32,640 nt of DNA from Methanobrevibacter sp. (GCF_017406825.1 NZ_JAFQXT010000038.1:1-32640); one strand, 5' to 3'. Shown: positions 23,904 to 31,893, counted from the stretch's first letter. Notes: generated from the letters alone by a model not told the origin. A program made the numbers and translations.

Positions 23904-25083
23904 ACTTGAGACAATGAGAAAATCTTTCAATACAGTTAAGGAAAGGTCTTCATCTATTAAAGATATTCCATCAATTAAAAGACTGACTTCAAGAGTTCAG
24001 GAAATTAAAAAATATTCTTTTGATAATAAGGATGAACTATTCAATCAAGCGTTAGAATCCTTTAAACGCAACGATATCGAAGTCAAATTTGCAGAAACAT
24101 CAGATGATGCTTTACATATTATAGATGATTTGCTTGAGGAATATGATGCTAAAGTCATTGCTAAGGCCAAATCAAATACTTTAGGAGAAATTGGTTTAAA
24201 AGAGCATTTAAATATCAATATTATCGAAACTGATCTTGGGGACAGGATTCTTCAGCTTAAAAAAGTCGATAATAAGCCGGTTCATCCAACAGGACCCGCT
24301 TCACATTTGAGCGTATCCGAGATTGCAGGTATTGTAAATGAATCCTTGGGCGTTGATGTCGGTCCCGAACCTAAGGAGATTATGGAAGTTGTCCGAAGTG
24401 ATGTGCTAAAACGCCTTGAAAGTGCAGGAGTAGGTATAAGTGGAGCCAATGCAATAGCTGCCGAAGAAGGATCCCTTGTAATGGTGCACAATGAAGGCAA
24501 TATTTCAATAGTTTCACTGAAAGATTTGCATATAATTGTAGCTGGAATCGATAAAATTGTACCTTCCTTGGAAGATGCAATCTCAGTTGTAAAACTGGAA
24601 ACAACATTTGCAACAGGAAACTTTGTAACATCATATATGAATGTAATATCAGGACCTTCAAAAACTGCAGACATTGAAAAAAAGCTCCTGAAAAACATGT
24701 ATGGTGCTGAAAGAGTTGTTGTAATCCTTTTGGATAATGGAAGGAGCGAAGCAATCGAGGAATGCCTTTACTGCATAGGCTGCGGCAATTGTATTGTACA
24801 CTGCCCGGTATACAATGCAGTAGGTAATGAATTCGGATTCAATAACTACTTGGGAGGACGTGGAGTGGCAATGTCTAAATTCATTGAAGACGATGAAACC
24901 TGTTTTAACTCAGGCCTTTACATGTGCACTCTCTGTGGATTATGCACACTAAATTGCCCTTTATCAATTCCAACAAATGAAATTCTTGAGAATATGAGGA
25001 AATTATCGACTGATGTTGGATTTTACCCAAAGGCACATGGCAACATAATGGAAAACGTGAGAAAAAATAATTCTCCATACTAA
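23890..25083 (+). CDS. LUD-domain protein with C-terminal 4Fe-4S ferredoxin domain (LutB-like)
   Basis: The product, about 397 residues from this start, has a LUD domain spanning roughly residues 75-275. Within it AKAKSNTLGEIGLKEHL, HPTGPASHLSVSEIAG, GISGANAIAAEEGSLV and TSYMNVISGPSKTADIE are recognisable. A ferredoxin-type region follows, with CLYCIGCGNCIVHCP near 293-307 and CTLCGLCTLNCP near 345-356. This is the LutB order. It overlaps the CCG-domain gene by 14 bases, so the two products very likely form a complex. The start is uncertain: ATG 23878, 23890 and 23914 are all in frame. I chose 23890 because GGTGGTG stands just before it. The physiological substrate is unproven. Confidence 0.86.
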   Translation: MKPSELETMRKSFNTVKERSSSIKDIPSIKRLTSRVQEIKKYSFDNKDELFNQALESFKRNDIEVKFAETSDDALHIIDDLLEEYDAKVIAKAKSNTLGEIGLKEHLNINIIETDLGDRILQLKKVDNKPVHPTGPASHLSVSEIAGIVNESLGVDVGPEPKEIMEVVRSDVLKRLESAGVGISGANAIAAEEGSLVMVHNEGNISIVSLKDLHIIVAGIDKIVPSLEDAISVVKLETTFATGNFVTSYMNVISGPSKTADIEKKLLKNMYGAERVVVILLDNGRSEAIEECLYCIGCGNCIVHCPVYNAVGNEFGFNNYLGGRGVAMSKFIEDDETCFNSGLYMCTLCGLCTLNCPLSIPTNEILENMRKLSTDVGFYPKAHGNIMENVRKNNSPY

Positions 25084-25176
25084 TTCTTTAAAATCTCTTT
25101 AAAAAACAATAATATTATAAATAATAAAGAAGTAATATTATTATATTATAAAATTATATTTTATTGGAGGAAATTT

Positions 25177-25890
25177 ATGCTTCTATTGATAAGTCCTATA
25201 AATCGTGAAGAAGCTCTTGAATCTATAAAAGGCGGAGCAGATATTGTTGATGTTAAAAATCCTAAGGAAGGTTCCCTTGGAGCTAACTTCCCATGGATTA
25301 TAAAAGAAATTAGAGAATTAACTCCTGAAGACAAGCTTGTCAGTGCCACTTTAGGAGATGTGCCTTACAAACCAGGTACTGTCTCACTTGCGGCAATGGG
25401 GGCTCACGTTTCAGGAGCGGATTATATTAAAGTCGGATTATATGGAACAAAAGACCATGATGAAGCTGTTGAAGTCATGGAAAATGTTGTGAAAACTGTA
25501 AAAGATGTAAGTGAAGACACTATTATTGTAGCAGCAGGATATGCTGATGCCCATCGTGTTGGGGCAGTTGACCCTATGGAAATACCAAAAGTTGCAAAAG
25601 ATGCAGGATGCGATTTGGCAATGCTTGACACTGCTGTTAAAGACGGCCATACATTATTTGATTATTTAGATTTAGATCAGTTAAAAGAATTCGTTGAAGA
25701 AGCACACAGTTATGGTTTGCTAACCGCACTTGCAGGTTCCGTTAAAAAGGACCAATTGAAACCATTGCACGATATCGGTTGTGATGTTGTGGGTATCAGA
25801 GGTGCTGCCTGCATTGGAGGAGATAGAAATACAGGCAAGATACACCATACTGCTGTCGCTGAACTTAAAGAATTATGTGATTCATTTTAA
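25177..25890 (+). CDS. mfnB: (5-formylfuran-3-yl)methyl phosphate synthase
   Basis: This 237-residue TIM-barrel enzyme builds the furan precursor of methanofuran, the C1 carrier of methanogenesis, from two molecules of glyceraldehyde 3-phosphate. The catalytic residues described for the Methanocaldococcus enzyme fall at the same positions here: K27 in [12 protein letters not shown]151 and K155 in [21 protein letters not shown] and [12 protein letters not shown] are also conserved. Length is typical. TTGGAGGAAATTT precedes the ATG and an AT-rich promoter region fills the 93-base gap upstream. IMP dehydrogenase starts 13 bases after its stop. Confidence 0.95.
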   Translation: MLLLISPINREEALESIKGGADIVDVKNPKEGSLGANFPWIIKEIRELTPEDKLVSATLGDVPYKPGTVSLAAMGAHVSGADYIKVGLYGTKDHDEAVEVMENVVKTVKDVSEDTIIVAAGYADAHRVGAVDPMEIPKVAKDAGCDLAMLDTAVKDGHTLFDYLDLDQLKEFVEEAHSYGLLTALAGSVKKDQLKPLHDIGCDVVGIRGAACIGGDRNTGKIHHTAVAELKELCDSF

Positions 25891-25903
25891 TTAGGTGTTT
25901 ATT

Positions 25904-27388
25904 ATGTCATTTTCAAAAAAAGTACAAGAAGCAAGAATGTCCTACACTTTTGATGATTTCCTTTTAACTCCTAATGCAAGTTATGTCGAACCAAAAGACA
26001 TTGATACTAAAATTGAATTAGGAAAAGGAATTAAATTAAATATTCCCGTCTTAAGTGCAGCTATGGATACCGTAACAGAAGCAGACCTTGCTATAGCTAT
26101 GGCACAAGAAGGGGGAGTAGGTGTAATTCACAGAAACATCACACTTGAAAGACAAGTTGAAGAAGTTAAAAAGGTTAAGAATGCTGAAGACTTGACCATT
26201 CGTGATGTTGTTACAATTACTCAAGATTCCACAGTCGCTGAAGCCGAAGCCATAATGCGCAATGAACTCATTAGCGGTTTACCGGTTGTTGATGGAGATG
26301 AAATAATTGGTATAATCTCAAAAAGGGATATCAGACCAGTTTTAAAATCCGAACCAACTACTGCAATTAAAGACATAATGACTTCCGATGTAGTCACCGT
26401 TGATGAGGGCGTTTCAGCTGAAGAAGCGTTAAATGTCGCTTATGAAAACAAAGTTGAAAGGCTTCCGGTTGTTAGTGACGGCAAAATAGTCGGAATCATT
26501 ACTATTAAAGATATTCTGAACAGGTCACAATATCCTAATGCGGCAAGGGATAAGGATGGCAACTTTTTAGTTGCTGCTGCATGCGGACCATTCGACCTTG
26601 ACCGTGCTATGGCACTTGACCAGGCCGGCGCAGACATCATATCAATTGACTGTGCCCATGCACATAACATGAATGTGGTCAAATTCACTGAAACCATCAA
26701 AGATAATATTGATGCTGAATTATGTGTTGGTAACATTGCAACTGCTGAAGCGGCCGAAGACTTAATATCAATGGGCGTAGATGCGCTTAAAGTAGGTATT
26801 GGTCCAGGTTCAATGTGTACTACTCGTATTGTTGCGGGTGTAGGCGTACCACAGCTCACTGCAATATCCGATGTTGCTGATGCTGCCGCAGATTCAGGCA
26901 TTCCTGTAATCGCCGATGGAGGTATCAGATACTCCGGTGATGTTGCAAAAGCCATTGGTGCAGGAGCAGATGCGGTAATGCTTGGTAATTTACTTGCTGC
27001 ATCTTTAGAAGCACCTGGGGATATTGTTATAATGCACGGTAAACAATATAAGAAATACCGTGGAATGGGATCAATGGGTGCAATGACCAGTGAATTTGAT
27101 GGAGGAGCAGACAGATACTTCCAGGGTCAAAAAAGTAAAATGAACCACACTAAATATGTTCCGGAAGGAATTGAAGGTGCGGTGCCATATAAGGGTACTG
27201 TTGCTGAAATCTTGTTCCAGTTAGTGGGAGGTTTAAAGTCTTCCATGGGATACTGTGGTGCTAAAGATATTAAGGCAATGCAGGAAAAAGCAAACTTCGT
27301 TAGAATTACAAGTAGTGGAATCAAGGAATCCCACCCTCATGACTTGTTGATTACTAATGAAAGTCCTAACTATCCAACACTCGATTAG
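25904..27388 (+). CDS. guaB: IMP dehydrogenase
   Basis: This 494-residue enzyme converts IMP to XMP with NAD, the committed step of GMP synthesis. [10 protein letters not shown] opening at 15-23 leads to a tandem CBS insert at about 95-207. The active-site loop [13 protein letters not shown] follows with C305, then [11 protein letters not shown], the [10 protein letters not shown] flap near 387 and the DRYFQ segment near 406. I chose ATG 25904, with AGGTG upstream; GTG 25895 overlaps that site. The operon partner mfnB lies just upstream, a link with no obvious biochemical logic. The end of the gene lies in a terminator hairpin. Confidence 0.95.
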   Translation: MSFSKKVQEARMSYTFDDFLLTPNASYVEPKDIDTKIELGKGIKLNIPVLSAAMDTVTEADLAIAMAQEGGVGVIHRNITLERQVEEVKKVKNAEDLTIRDVVTITQDSTVAEAEAIMRNELISGLPVVDGDEIIGIISKRDIRPVLKSEPTTAIKDIMTSDVVTVDEGVSAEEALNVAYENKVERLPVVSDGKIVGIITIKDILNRSQYPNAARDKDGNFLVAAACGPFDLDRAMALDQAGADIISIDCAHAHNMNVVKFTETIKDNIDAELCVGNIATAEAAEDLISMGVDALKVGIGPGSMCTTRIVAGVGVPQLTAISDVADAAADSGIPVIADGGIRYSGDVAKAIGAGADAVMLGNLLAASLEAPGDIVIMHGKQYKKYRGMGSMGAMTSEFDGGADRYFQGQKSKMNHTKYVPEGIEGAVPYKGTVAEILFQLVGGLKSSMGYCGAKDIKAMQEKANFVRITSSGIKESHPHDLLITNESPNYPTLD

Positions 27389-27410
27389 TTGGATATATTT
27401 TAATTTTTTT
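27371..27410 (+). terminator. Terminator after guaB
   Basis: TATCCAAC (27371-27378) and GTTGGATA (27388-27395) form a perfect eight-base stem spanning the guaB stop codon, with a nine-base loop. A T-rich stretch ending in a seven-base T run follows. Confidence 0.6.
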
Positions 27411-27477
27411 GATGGGAAATCGAATAGTATTGAAAATGATTTATAGGCAAAAATTTTTTCTCATCAAAAAGTGATTT

Positions 27478-27505
27478 TTTGCTTAAAATACTATTTTTAA
27501 GCAAA
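27478..27505. promoter_or_regulatory. Stem-loop between guaB and the L37Ae gene
   Basis: TTTGCTTAAAA (27478-27488) and TTTTAAGCAAA (27495-27505) are perfect 11-base complements with a six-base loop. A TATA-like CCTTTAAATATT follows directly. Because guaB already has a terminator upstream, this is more likely an operator or a backup terminator. Confidence 0.4.
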
Positions 27506-27520
27506 CCTTTAAATATTAGT

Positions 27521-27546
27521 TAATCTAATATTATCATATTAGATTA
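27521..27546. promoter_or_regulatory. Inverted repeat operator candidate for the L37Ae operon
   Basis: TAATCTAATAT (27521-27531) and ATATTAGATTA (27536-27546) are perfect 11-base complements with a four-base loop. The pair sits between two TATA-like elements, CCTTTAAATATT near 27506-27517 and TTATATAATC at about 27560-27569. A protein bound here could control the ribosomal and RNA polymerase genes downstream. Confidence 0.4.
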
Positions 27547-27609
27547 TTTTATGATTATTTTATATAATCAATTTATTTTAAATTATAATTATTAATGGAG
27601 AGAATATAA

Positions 27610-27879
27610 ATGGCAAGAACTAAAAAAGTGGGTATTACAGGAAGGTTCGGTGCAAGATACGGAAGAAAAGCAAAAAGATCTGTAAAAATCATTGAAGAAA
27701 ACATGAAAAAAAATCATGTTTGCCCTAAATGTGATAGACCATACGTAAAAAGACAAGCTGCTGGAATTTGGAAATGCAGAAAATGCGGCGCAGTTTTCAC
27801 TGGAGGAGCATACGTTCCGCAAACTCCTATGGCAAAATCTGCAGCACGCAGTATCAGAGATGTCAAAGTGGAGGAATAG
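27610..27879 (+). CDS. rpl37ae: Ribosomal protein L37Ae
   Basis: This 89-residue basic protein of the large ribosomal subunit has the zinc-ribbon pair C38xxC41 and C56xxC59 and the family opening [20 protein letters not shown]. Length and motifs are typical of archaea. GGAGAGAATATAA precedes the ATG. It leads a gene order common in methanogens: L37Ae, RNA polymerase P, Brix protein, Pcc1, prefoldin beta, DUF3194. The rpoP gene begins two bases after its stop, with GGAGG inside its own last codons. Confidence 0.95.
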   Translation: MARTKKVGITGRFGARYGRKAKRSVKIIEENMKKNHVCPKCDRPYVKRQAAGIWKCRKCGAVFTGGAYVPQTPMAKSAARSIRDVKVEE

Positions 27880-27881
27880 CT

Positions 27882-28013
27882 TTGTATAGGTGTCCACGTT
27901 GTGGAGCAGAAGTAGACCATAAAAGTTATATGGAAAATAAATGTCCTAAATGCAGATATAGGATTTTATTTAAGAATGTTCCAGAAACTACCAGAATTAT
28001 AAAAGCAAGATAA
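27882..28013 (+). CDS. rpoP: DNA-directed RNA polymerase subunit P
   Basis: This 43-residue zinc-ribbon subunit of archaeal RNA polymerase corresponds to eukaryotic Rpb12. It starts at TTG, giving a YRCPRCGAEV opening with C4xxC7 and C21xxC24, then RYRILFKNVPETTRIIKAR. The start is supported by GGAGGAATAGC directly upstream and by the family's usual length; no ATG fits. It is packed between rpl37ae and the Brix gene. Confidence 0.93.
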   Translation: MYRCPRCGAEVDHKSYMENKCPKCRYRILFKNVPETTRIIKAR

Positions 28014-28051
28014 TTCTTTGCTTTTACTAATTTTTACTATTTTTGATTTGA

Positions 28052-28537
28052 ATGTTAATCTCAACTTCTAGAAAACCTTCTCAAAAAACAAGGAAGTTCT
28101 GTAAAAATTTGGCTCGTGTAACAGGTTCGACCTCCGTTAATCGGGGCAAGATGAACATGCGCGAGTTATTGTTGAAGGCATTGGAAGTTGATGAATACAA
28201 CATTGCTATTGTTAATGAAATTAAAGGAAATCCCAGTAGAATTTCTTTTTTTTCTAATAGGGGAGAATTACTGCTCACAATTCTTGTTGGCGTAACAATC
28301 GATAATGAAAAAACCAATATTGCCCCTTCCCAATTGAAAATAGTATCTGAAGTAAAACAACTTGATGTTTTAAGTGATATTCTAGATTTGGATTTGGTGT
28401 ATGAAGCCAAGGAAAATTATATCCATGTTTGTGAAAGCGAAGATTCTGTAGCTAGGATTCGTTTCATTAATAAATTTGGAGATAAATTAAACTTCCAAAT
28501 TAATGTTAAAAAGGTTTTAGAGGTCTCAAATGATTGA
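28052..28537 (+). CDS. Brix-domain ribosome biogenesis protein
   Basis: This 161-residue protein begins MLISTSRKPSQKTRKFCKNLAR and contains VNRGKMNMRELL near residues 30-41. Both are signatures of the archaeal Brix/Imp4-like family involved in ribosomal RNA processing and subunit assembly. The rest alternates strands and helices as expected for the compact archaeal Brix fold. It lies in the L37Ae-RpoP string, 38 bases after rpoP, and overlaps pcc1 by eight bases. No clear ribosome binding site precedes the ATG, and a T-rich promoter-like stretch lies upstream, so it may have a second, leaderless promoter. Confidence 0.88.
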   Translation: MLISTSRKPSQKTRKFCKNLARVTGSTSVNRGKMNMRELLLKALEVDEYNIAIVNEIKGNPSRISFFSNRGELLLTILVGVTIDNEKTNIAPSQLKIVSEVKQLDVLSDILDLDLVYEAKENYIHVCESEDSVARIRFINKFGDKLNFQINVKKVLEVSND

Positions 28538-28796
28538 TGAAAGTCCTCTGGAACGGGTTAAAAGCAATATAACTGTCGAATTTGAAAGTAGTGGTCAGGC
28601 TAAAATTATCTATGATGCAATAATTTTGGAATTTGAAACCGCTCCGGATTTTAGATCATCAATGACCATTGAATTGGATGATTCTAATATCGTTATTAAT
28701 ATCGATGCTGAGGATTCCACCTCATTTAGAGCTTCTGTGAACTCAGCGATAAAGTGGATTAAATTGGCATTGGAAATAAATAATTTAACTAATTAA
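28530..28796 (+). CDS. pcc1: KEOPS complex subunit Pcc1
   Basis: This 88-residue protein fits the small dimeric Pcc1 subunit of KEOPS, which with Kae1 makes the t6A modification in ANN-reading tRNAs. Supporting segments are AKIIYDAIILEFE near residues 24-36, SSMTIELDDSNIVINIDAEDSTSFRASVNSAIKWIKLA near 43-80, and the typical length. The ATG overlaps the end of the Brix gene and GAGGTCTCAA gives a ribosome binding site. Its place before prefoldin beta is a familiar archaeal arrangement. Confidence 0.87.
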   Translation: MIDESPLERVKSNITVEFESSGQAKIIYDAIILEFETAPDFRSSMTIELDDSNIVINIDAEDSTSFRASVNSAIKWIKLALEINNLTN

Positions 28797-28823
28797 TCTT
28801 ATATAATAATTGAAGGTGATAAT

Positions 28824-29171
28824 ATGGAGATTCCTGAAAATATTCAAGAACAATTAAACCAGTTTCAACAATTACAACAACAAGCTCAAGCTGTAACAAT
28901 GCAAGTTCAAAATGTTGAAGTACAAATTCAAGAAACTGAAAAAGCATTAGAAGAACTTAAGAAAACTGATGAAAATACTGAAGTATTCAAACAAGCTGGT
29001 ACTTTACTTATTAAAGTAGAATACAAAGATGCTTTAGCGGATATGGAAGATAAATTAGAAACTCTCGAGTTAAGAAAACAGACTATGTCTCGTCAAGAAG
29101 AAAGGGTCATGAAAAAACTCGAAGAAATGCAAGCAACTATTCAGGCTGCTATGAACGGTATGGGCCAATAG
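28824..29171 (+). CDS. pfdB: Prefoldin subunit beta
   Basis: This 115-residue chaperone subunit has the two long coiled-coil helices of prefoldin: residues 3-45, rich in glutamine, and about 70-112. A short beta-hairpin segment with KQAGTLLIKVEYKDALADM lies between them at about 51-69. Prefoldin delivers unfolded proteins to the thermosome. GAAGGTGATAAT lies directly before the ATG. It is followed by T-rich sequence and then the DUF3194 gene. Confidence 0.93.
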   Translation: MEIPENIQEQLNQFQQLQQQAQAVTMQVQNVEVQIQETEKALEELKKTDENTEVFKQAGTLLIKVEYKDALADMEDKLETLELRKQTMSRQEERVMKKLEEMQATIQAAMNGMGQ

Positions 29172-29205
29172 GCTTAATACTTTTCTTTTCTTTTTTTAGA
29201 TTTTT

Positions 29206-29490
29206 ATGTCAAAACTTAAAGTATTAACTCAAGATGATCTTGCAACCATTTCCGATGATTTTGGTGAAATTTTAGAAAATGAAGTTTCAAAAGCTTTACC
29301 TGCCAAGGAAATCGAAGATTTAGATTTGGATATTCTTCTCAGCTATGAAAACAATCAACTAGATGTTGATGTGGATGTTGGAGTTAGTTTTGATGAGTTA
29401 TCAGAAATTACTCAAGAACAAATTGTCAAAGCCATTGATGGGGCTTATTTGAGGTTTGATTCTTATATTGACGAGAATTTCAGAGTTTAA
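29206..29490 (+). CDS. DUF3194 domain-containing protein
   Basis: This 94-residue acidic protein matches archaeal DUF3194. It has an N-terminal helix (LTQDDLATISDDFGEILENEVSKAL), an ALP-KEIEDLDLDI turn, a VDVDVGVSFDEL strand pair and a C-terminal helix. Its function is unknown, but it is regularly found after prefoldin beta in methanogens, as here. No ribosome binding site precedes the ATG; TTAATACT about 28 bases upstream may be a promoter element for a leaderless mRNA. Confidence 0.85.
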   Translation: MSKLKVLTQDDLATISDDFGEILENEVSKALPAKEIEDLDLDILLSYENNQLDVDVDVGVSFDELSEITQEQIVKAIDGAYLRFDSYIDENFRV

Positions 29491-29546
29491 TTATTTTTTT
29501 TGAAAACATTAGTAATACTTATATTTACTTTTTTATTATATTAGTT

Positions 29547-29570
29547 AATACTTTTTTATAAAAAAGTATT
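29547..29570. promoter_or_regulatory. 24-base perfect palindrome
   Basis: AATACTTTTTT at 29547-29557 is mirrored perfectly by AAAAAAGTATT at 29560-29570 around a central AT. The right arm runs into a TATA-like TTTATACTA. It may be an operator for the candidate RNA that follows, or a terminator for DUF3194 read from its T run. Confidence 0.45.
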
Positions 29571-29597
29571 TATACTATTAAGTATAATTTTTATATA

Positions 29598-29703
29598 GAG
29601 TTTGGAGTAATCTCAATAGCTTAGCAATAAGGACAAACACGTAATACTATCTTTCAAATTCCCTCTTTCAATTACTTCAAACTTCATTCTTTCTTACTTT
29701 TTT
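29598..29703 (+). ncRNA. Candidate structured non-coding RNA
   Basis: A 14-base closing stem pairs 29598-29611 (GAGTTTGGAGTAAT) with 29671-29684 (ATTACTTCAAACTT), with two G-U pairs. Inside is a CTTA-GCAA-TAAG hairpin at 29620-29631 with a GNRA-type loop. A TATA-like TTTATAC at 29569-29575 lies about 25 bases before the stem, where an archaeal transcript would start, and a six-base T run at 29698-29703 could end it. No known RNA family is recognised. Chance pairing in AT-rich DNA is the main alternative. Confidence 0.35.
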
Positions 29704-29991
29704 CAACTATAATTTATCAAATCAGTTTTATTTTTTTTGAGATTTTTTTAAGTTATTAAAAATTAGTGTTTTACAATTTTTGAATATTTTACCATTCATG
29801 TTAATGTTTTCAATCATTAAATTATAACATGTTTATTTTTTTGTAAAAATATTATAAATTATTTATTCAATTTTACTTTAATTTTTTTAAACTATAGTAA
29901 CATTTATATACTATGCAAATTAACTTATTAAATAGAGGTTCATAACATATTGTTATAACTTTAAATTGATCATTATTTTTTATATAACTCT

Positions 29992-30038
29992 GGGAGGGGC
30001 TGAAAAACATTTCAGTTTCTCTCACCTCCTTAAGTTTT
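29992..30038 (+). ncRNA. Hairpin with 16S-tail-like sequence (RNA end or terminator)
   Basis: A 14-base stem pairs 29992-30005 with 30010-30023 around an AACA loop; its core CTGAAA/TTTCAG is perfect and four outer pairs are G-U. TCACCTCCTTA follows at about 30022-30032, then a TTTTT run. The GGAGG at 29993-29997 can instead pair with CCTCC at 30025-30029, giving two exclusive folds. It lies 29 bases before the hisA/hisF-family gene and may end an upstream transcript. Confidence 0.35.
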
Positions 30039-30066
30039 TAATACTAGTTTTTCCCAATTTTATATT

Positions 30067-30756
30067 ATGATTAAAAAAATTCCAGTAATAGATTTAAAAC
30101 AACACCAGGCCGTAAGCGGCAAATCCGGAATGAGAGACACATATCAACCACTAAACACTGTTTTCGCCCCCTCATCAAATCCTGTTGAAATCGCTCAGGG
30201 ATTAAAACTGAATGGTGCCGATGAAATGTACATTGCAGATTTGGATTTAATCGAATCTGATGGACATAACATCAATGATATCAAAATGGTTAACACAATT
30301 ATCCCTGTCATGTTCGACGGCGGCGTTAAAAACTTAGAATCCTTTGAATTTTTCCTGGACTATGCATACAAGATAATAATACCGACCGAAACTCTTGAAA
30401 GCATTGAGGAGATGGAGAAAATATTTGAAAAGTATCCAAAAGAAAGAATTGTTATAAGTGTCGACACAAAAAATAGTGAACTGCTTGCAAAACATTTGGA
30501 TTTAAGCCTATCCGAGTTAAAAGATATCCTTGTGAGATTAAATCCGAATGAGATTATCCTTCTTGACATTACAGGTGTAGGCACGGAAAAAGGATACAAC
30601 AAAAAATTACTTGAAGAGTTCAGTGAACTAAAAGATAAACTAATAATTGCCGGAGGATTAAATAAGGATTCTTTAGTAGAATTGGAATCACTCGGTATAA
30701 AAAAAGTATTGATTGGAACTAGCCTTCATTCAGGAGAAGTGAAACTCCTAGACTAG
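30067..30756 (+). CDS. HisA/HisF-family protein (archaeal paralogue)
   Basis: This 229-residue TIM-barrel protein starts IPVIDLKQHQAVSGKSGMRDTY, close to the HisA opening with its catalytic Asp in VIDL. It continues with EMYIADLDLIESDGHN near residues 55-70, MFDGGVKN near 83-90, and the phosphate-binding segments IIAGGLN and KKVLIGTSLHSG at the end. It is shorter and more divergent than true HisA and fits the archaeal HisA/HisF-related family (TIGR00734, from memory), whose reaction is not settled. No ribosome binding site precedes the ATG, and TTTTTAATACTAG about 27 bases upstream suggests a leaderless mRNA. The gene converges with, and overlaps by nine bases, the small minus-strand gene. 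Confidence 0.85.
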   Translation: MIKKIPVIDLKQHQAVSGKSGMRDTYQPLNTVFAPSSNPVEIAQGLKLNGADEMYIADLDLIESDGHNINDIKMVNTIIPVMFDGGVKNLESFEFFLDYAYKIIIPTETLESIEEMEKIFEKYPKERIVISVDTKNSELLAKHLDLSLSELKDILVRLNPNEIILLDITGVGTEKGYNKKLLEEFSELKDKLIIAGGLNKDSLVELESLGIKKVLIGTSLHSGEVKLLD

Positions 30757-30927
30757 AACGCTTAAGATTGCATATGGAAATACACATGCTATAATAAATA
30801 ATGCAACACCTAAACCCAATTTTGCATTATCCTCTTCCAAAGACCCAGAAATAATTAAGACTAATGCGAAAAATCCAAAAATCACTGGTAGAATATGTGA
30901 AAATATTGTAGTTCCAACTATTGCCAT
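30748..30927 (-). CDS. 59-residue two-helix membrane protein
   Basis: A complete minus-strand frame encodes two membrane helices, at about residues 5-27 and 38-57, joined by a polar SGSLEEDNAKLGLG loop. Support comes from GTGAT spaced five bases before the ATG and a TATA-like TTTATATAAT at about 30957-30966 on the minus strand. The frame also fills the gap between two + strand genes neatly. I do not recognise a named family; small membrane subunits of larger complexes look like this. The 3' end overlaps the hisA/hisF-family gene by nine bases. Confidence 0.6.
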   Translation of the reverse strand: MAIVGTTIFSHILPVIFGFFALVLIISGSLEEDNAKLGLGVALFIIACVFPYAILSVLV

Positions 30928-31036
30928 TTAAATCACTACTATAATTTTGAATTTTTAATTATATAAATCTAACTTTAATATTGATATCTCATAGATTAAA
31001 CAACTTTTTTATAGTTTTTATTCTAAATATAACTTT

Positions 31037-31885
31037 ATGAGAATAGACACGCATCATCATCACAAAAAGGCCGGTGAGAATTTGGCGTTCGTATTCTTCA
31101 TGAATTTAGCCTTCAATATTATTGTCGTAATTGGTGCTTTGGCAACCAACAGTATGGCAATACTTGCAGATTTTATTCACGACGCTTCAGATACCATTTC
31201 AATTGCCTTGGCCTGGTTTTTGGAACATGTTGCCCAGAAGGACTCAACAGACAAGTACTCTTATGGTTATCAGAGATTTTCCATTCTCGGAGCTGTAATA
31301 ATCTCAGTTTTTGTAATAATTATGGCATTTGTCATTCTTCAGGAAGCAATTCCAAGATTATTCGCCCCTGAGGGTGTTGATGCTGAGGGCATGTTGATTA
31401 TCGCAGTCATAGGTATAATATTCAAATCGATTTCTGTTTACAGGCTTCATAGGGGTGAAACATTCAATGAAAAAGCAATCCTCTTCCATCAATTAGGGGA
31501 TGTCTTTGAATGGGTGGCCATTTTGATATTGAGTCTGGTTTTAATGTTTTGGGACGGTGCGCCATATTTGGATCCTTTCGTTTCAATAGGCATTGCATTA
31601 TGGTTGATATTCAACCTTGGAAGGAATTTGTATAAGTCAGTTGAAGTGCTGCTTCAAAAGACGCCTGATAATTTTGACGTTCGTGAATTCAGACAATCAA
31701 TTGAGGCAATCGAGGGTGTTAACATGATTGATGATTTTCATATCTGGTCTTTGGACGGCATTGATTCAGTCATGACATTAAAGGTCGATGTTGATTTTGG
31801 AAAGGATGTAGCCGAAATTAAAAAAGAGATTTACAACATTTCCAACAGGTATCATGTTGTAGACATCACTATTGAATTTGAGTAG
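31037..31885 (+). CDS. Cation diffusion facilitator (CDF) metal exporter
   Basis: This 282-residue protein has six membrane helices and a C-terminal cytoplasmic metal-sensing domain of the CDF family, which exports Zn2+ or related ions by proton exchange. Helix 2 carries ADFIHDASD with H48 and D52, and helix 5 carries HQLGD with the matching His and Asp, the transport site of Zn-type CDFs. The N-terminus has a short HHHH run at 6-9. The C-terminal domain includes MIDDFHIWSLDG, a typical conserved segment. No ribosome binding site is visible, and TTTTTATAGTT about 27 bases upstream suggests a leaderless mRNA. It is followed eight bases later by a PfkB-family gene. Confidence 0.92.
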   Translation: MRIDTHHHHKKAGENLAFVFFMNLAFNIIVVIGALATNSMAILADFIHDASDTISIALAWFLEHVAQKDSTDKYSYGYQRFSILGAVIISVFVIIMAFVILQEAIPRLFAPEGVDAEGMLIIAVIGIIFKSISVYRLHRGETFNEKAILFHQLGDVFEWVAILILSLVLMFWDGAPYLDPFVSIGIALWLIFNLGRNLYKSVEVLLQKTPDNFDVREFRQSIEAIEGVNMIDDFHIWSLDGIDSVMTLKVDVDFGKDVAEIKKEIYNISNRYHVVDITIEFE

Positions 31886-31893
31886 CGATAATC

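Larger units (their letters stand above)
29491..30066. other. Gene-free 576-bp stretch with structured-RNA candidates
   Basis: No convincing protein gene is seen on either strand. The stretch contains AGTAATACTT at 29510-29519, a 24-base perfect palindrome, and two candidate non-coding RNAs, listed separately. The middle part, about 29710-29890, is low-complexity AT-rich sequence with nothing recognisable. A TTTATATACTA element at about 29905-29915 looks like a strong TATA box with no gene in the expected place. An ATAACA/TGTTAT inverted repeat follows at 29942-29956. Confidence 0.6.
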
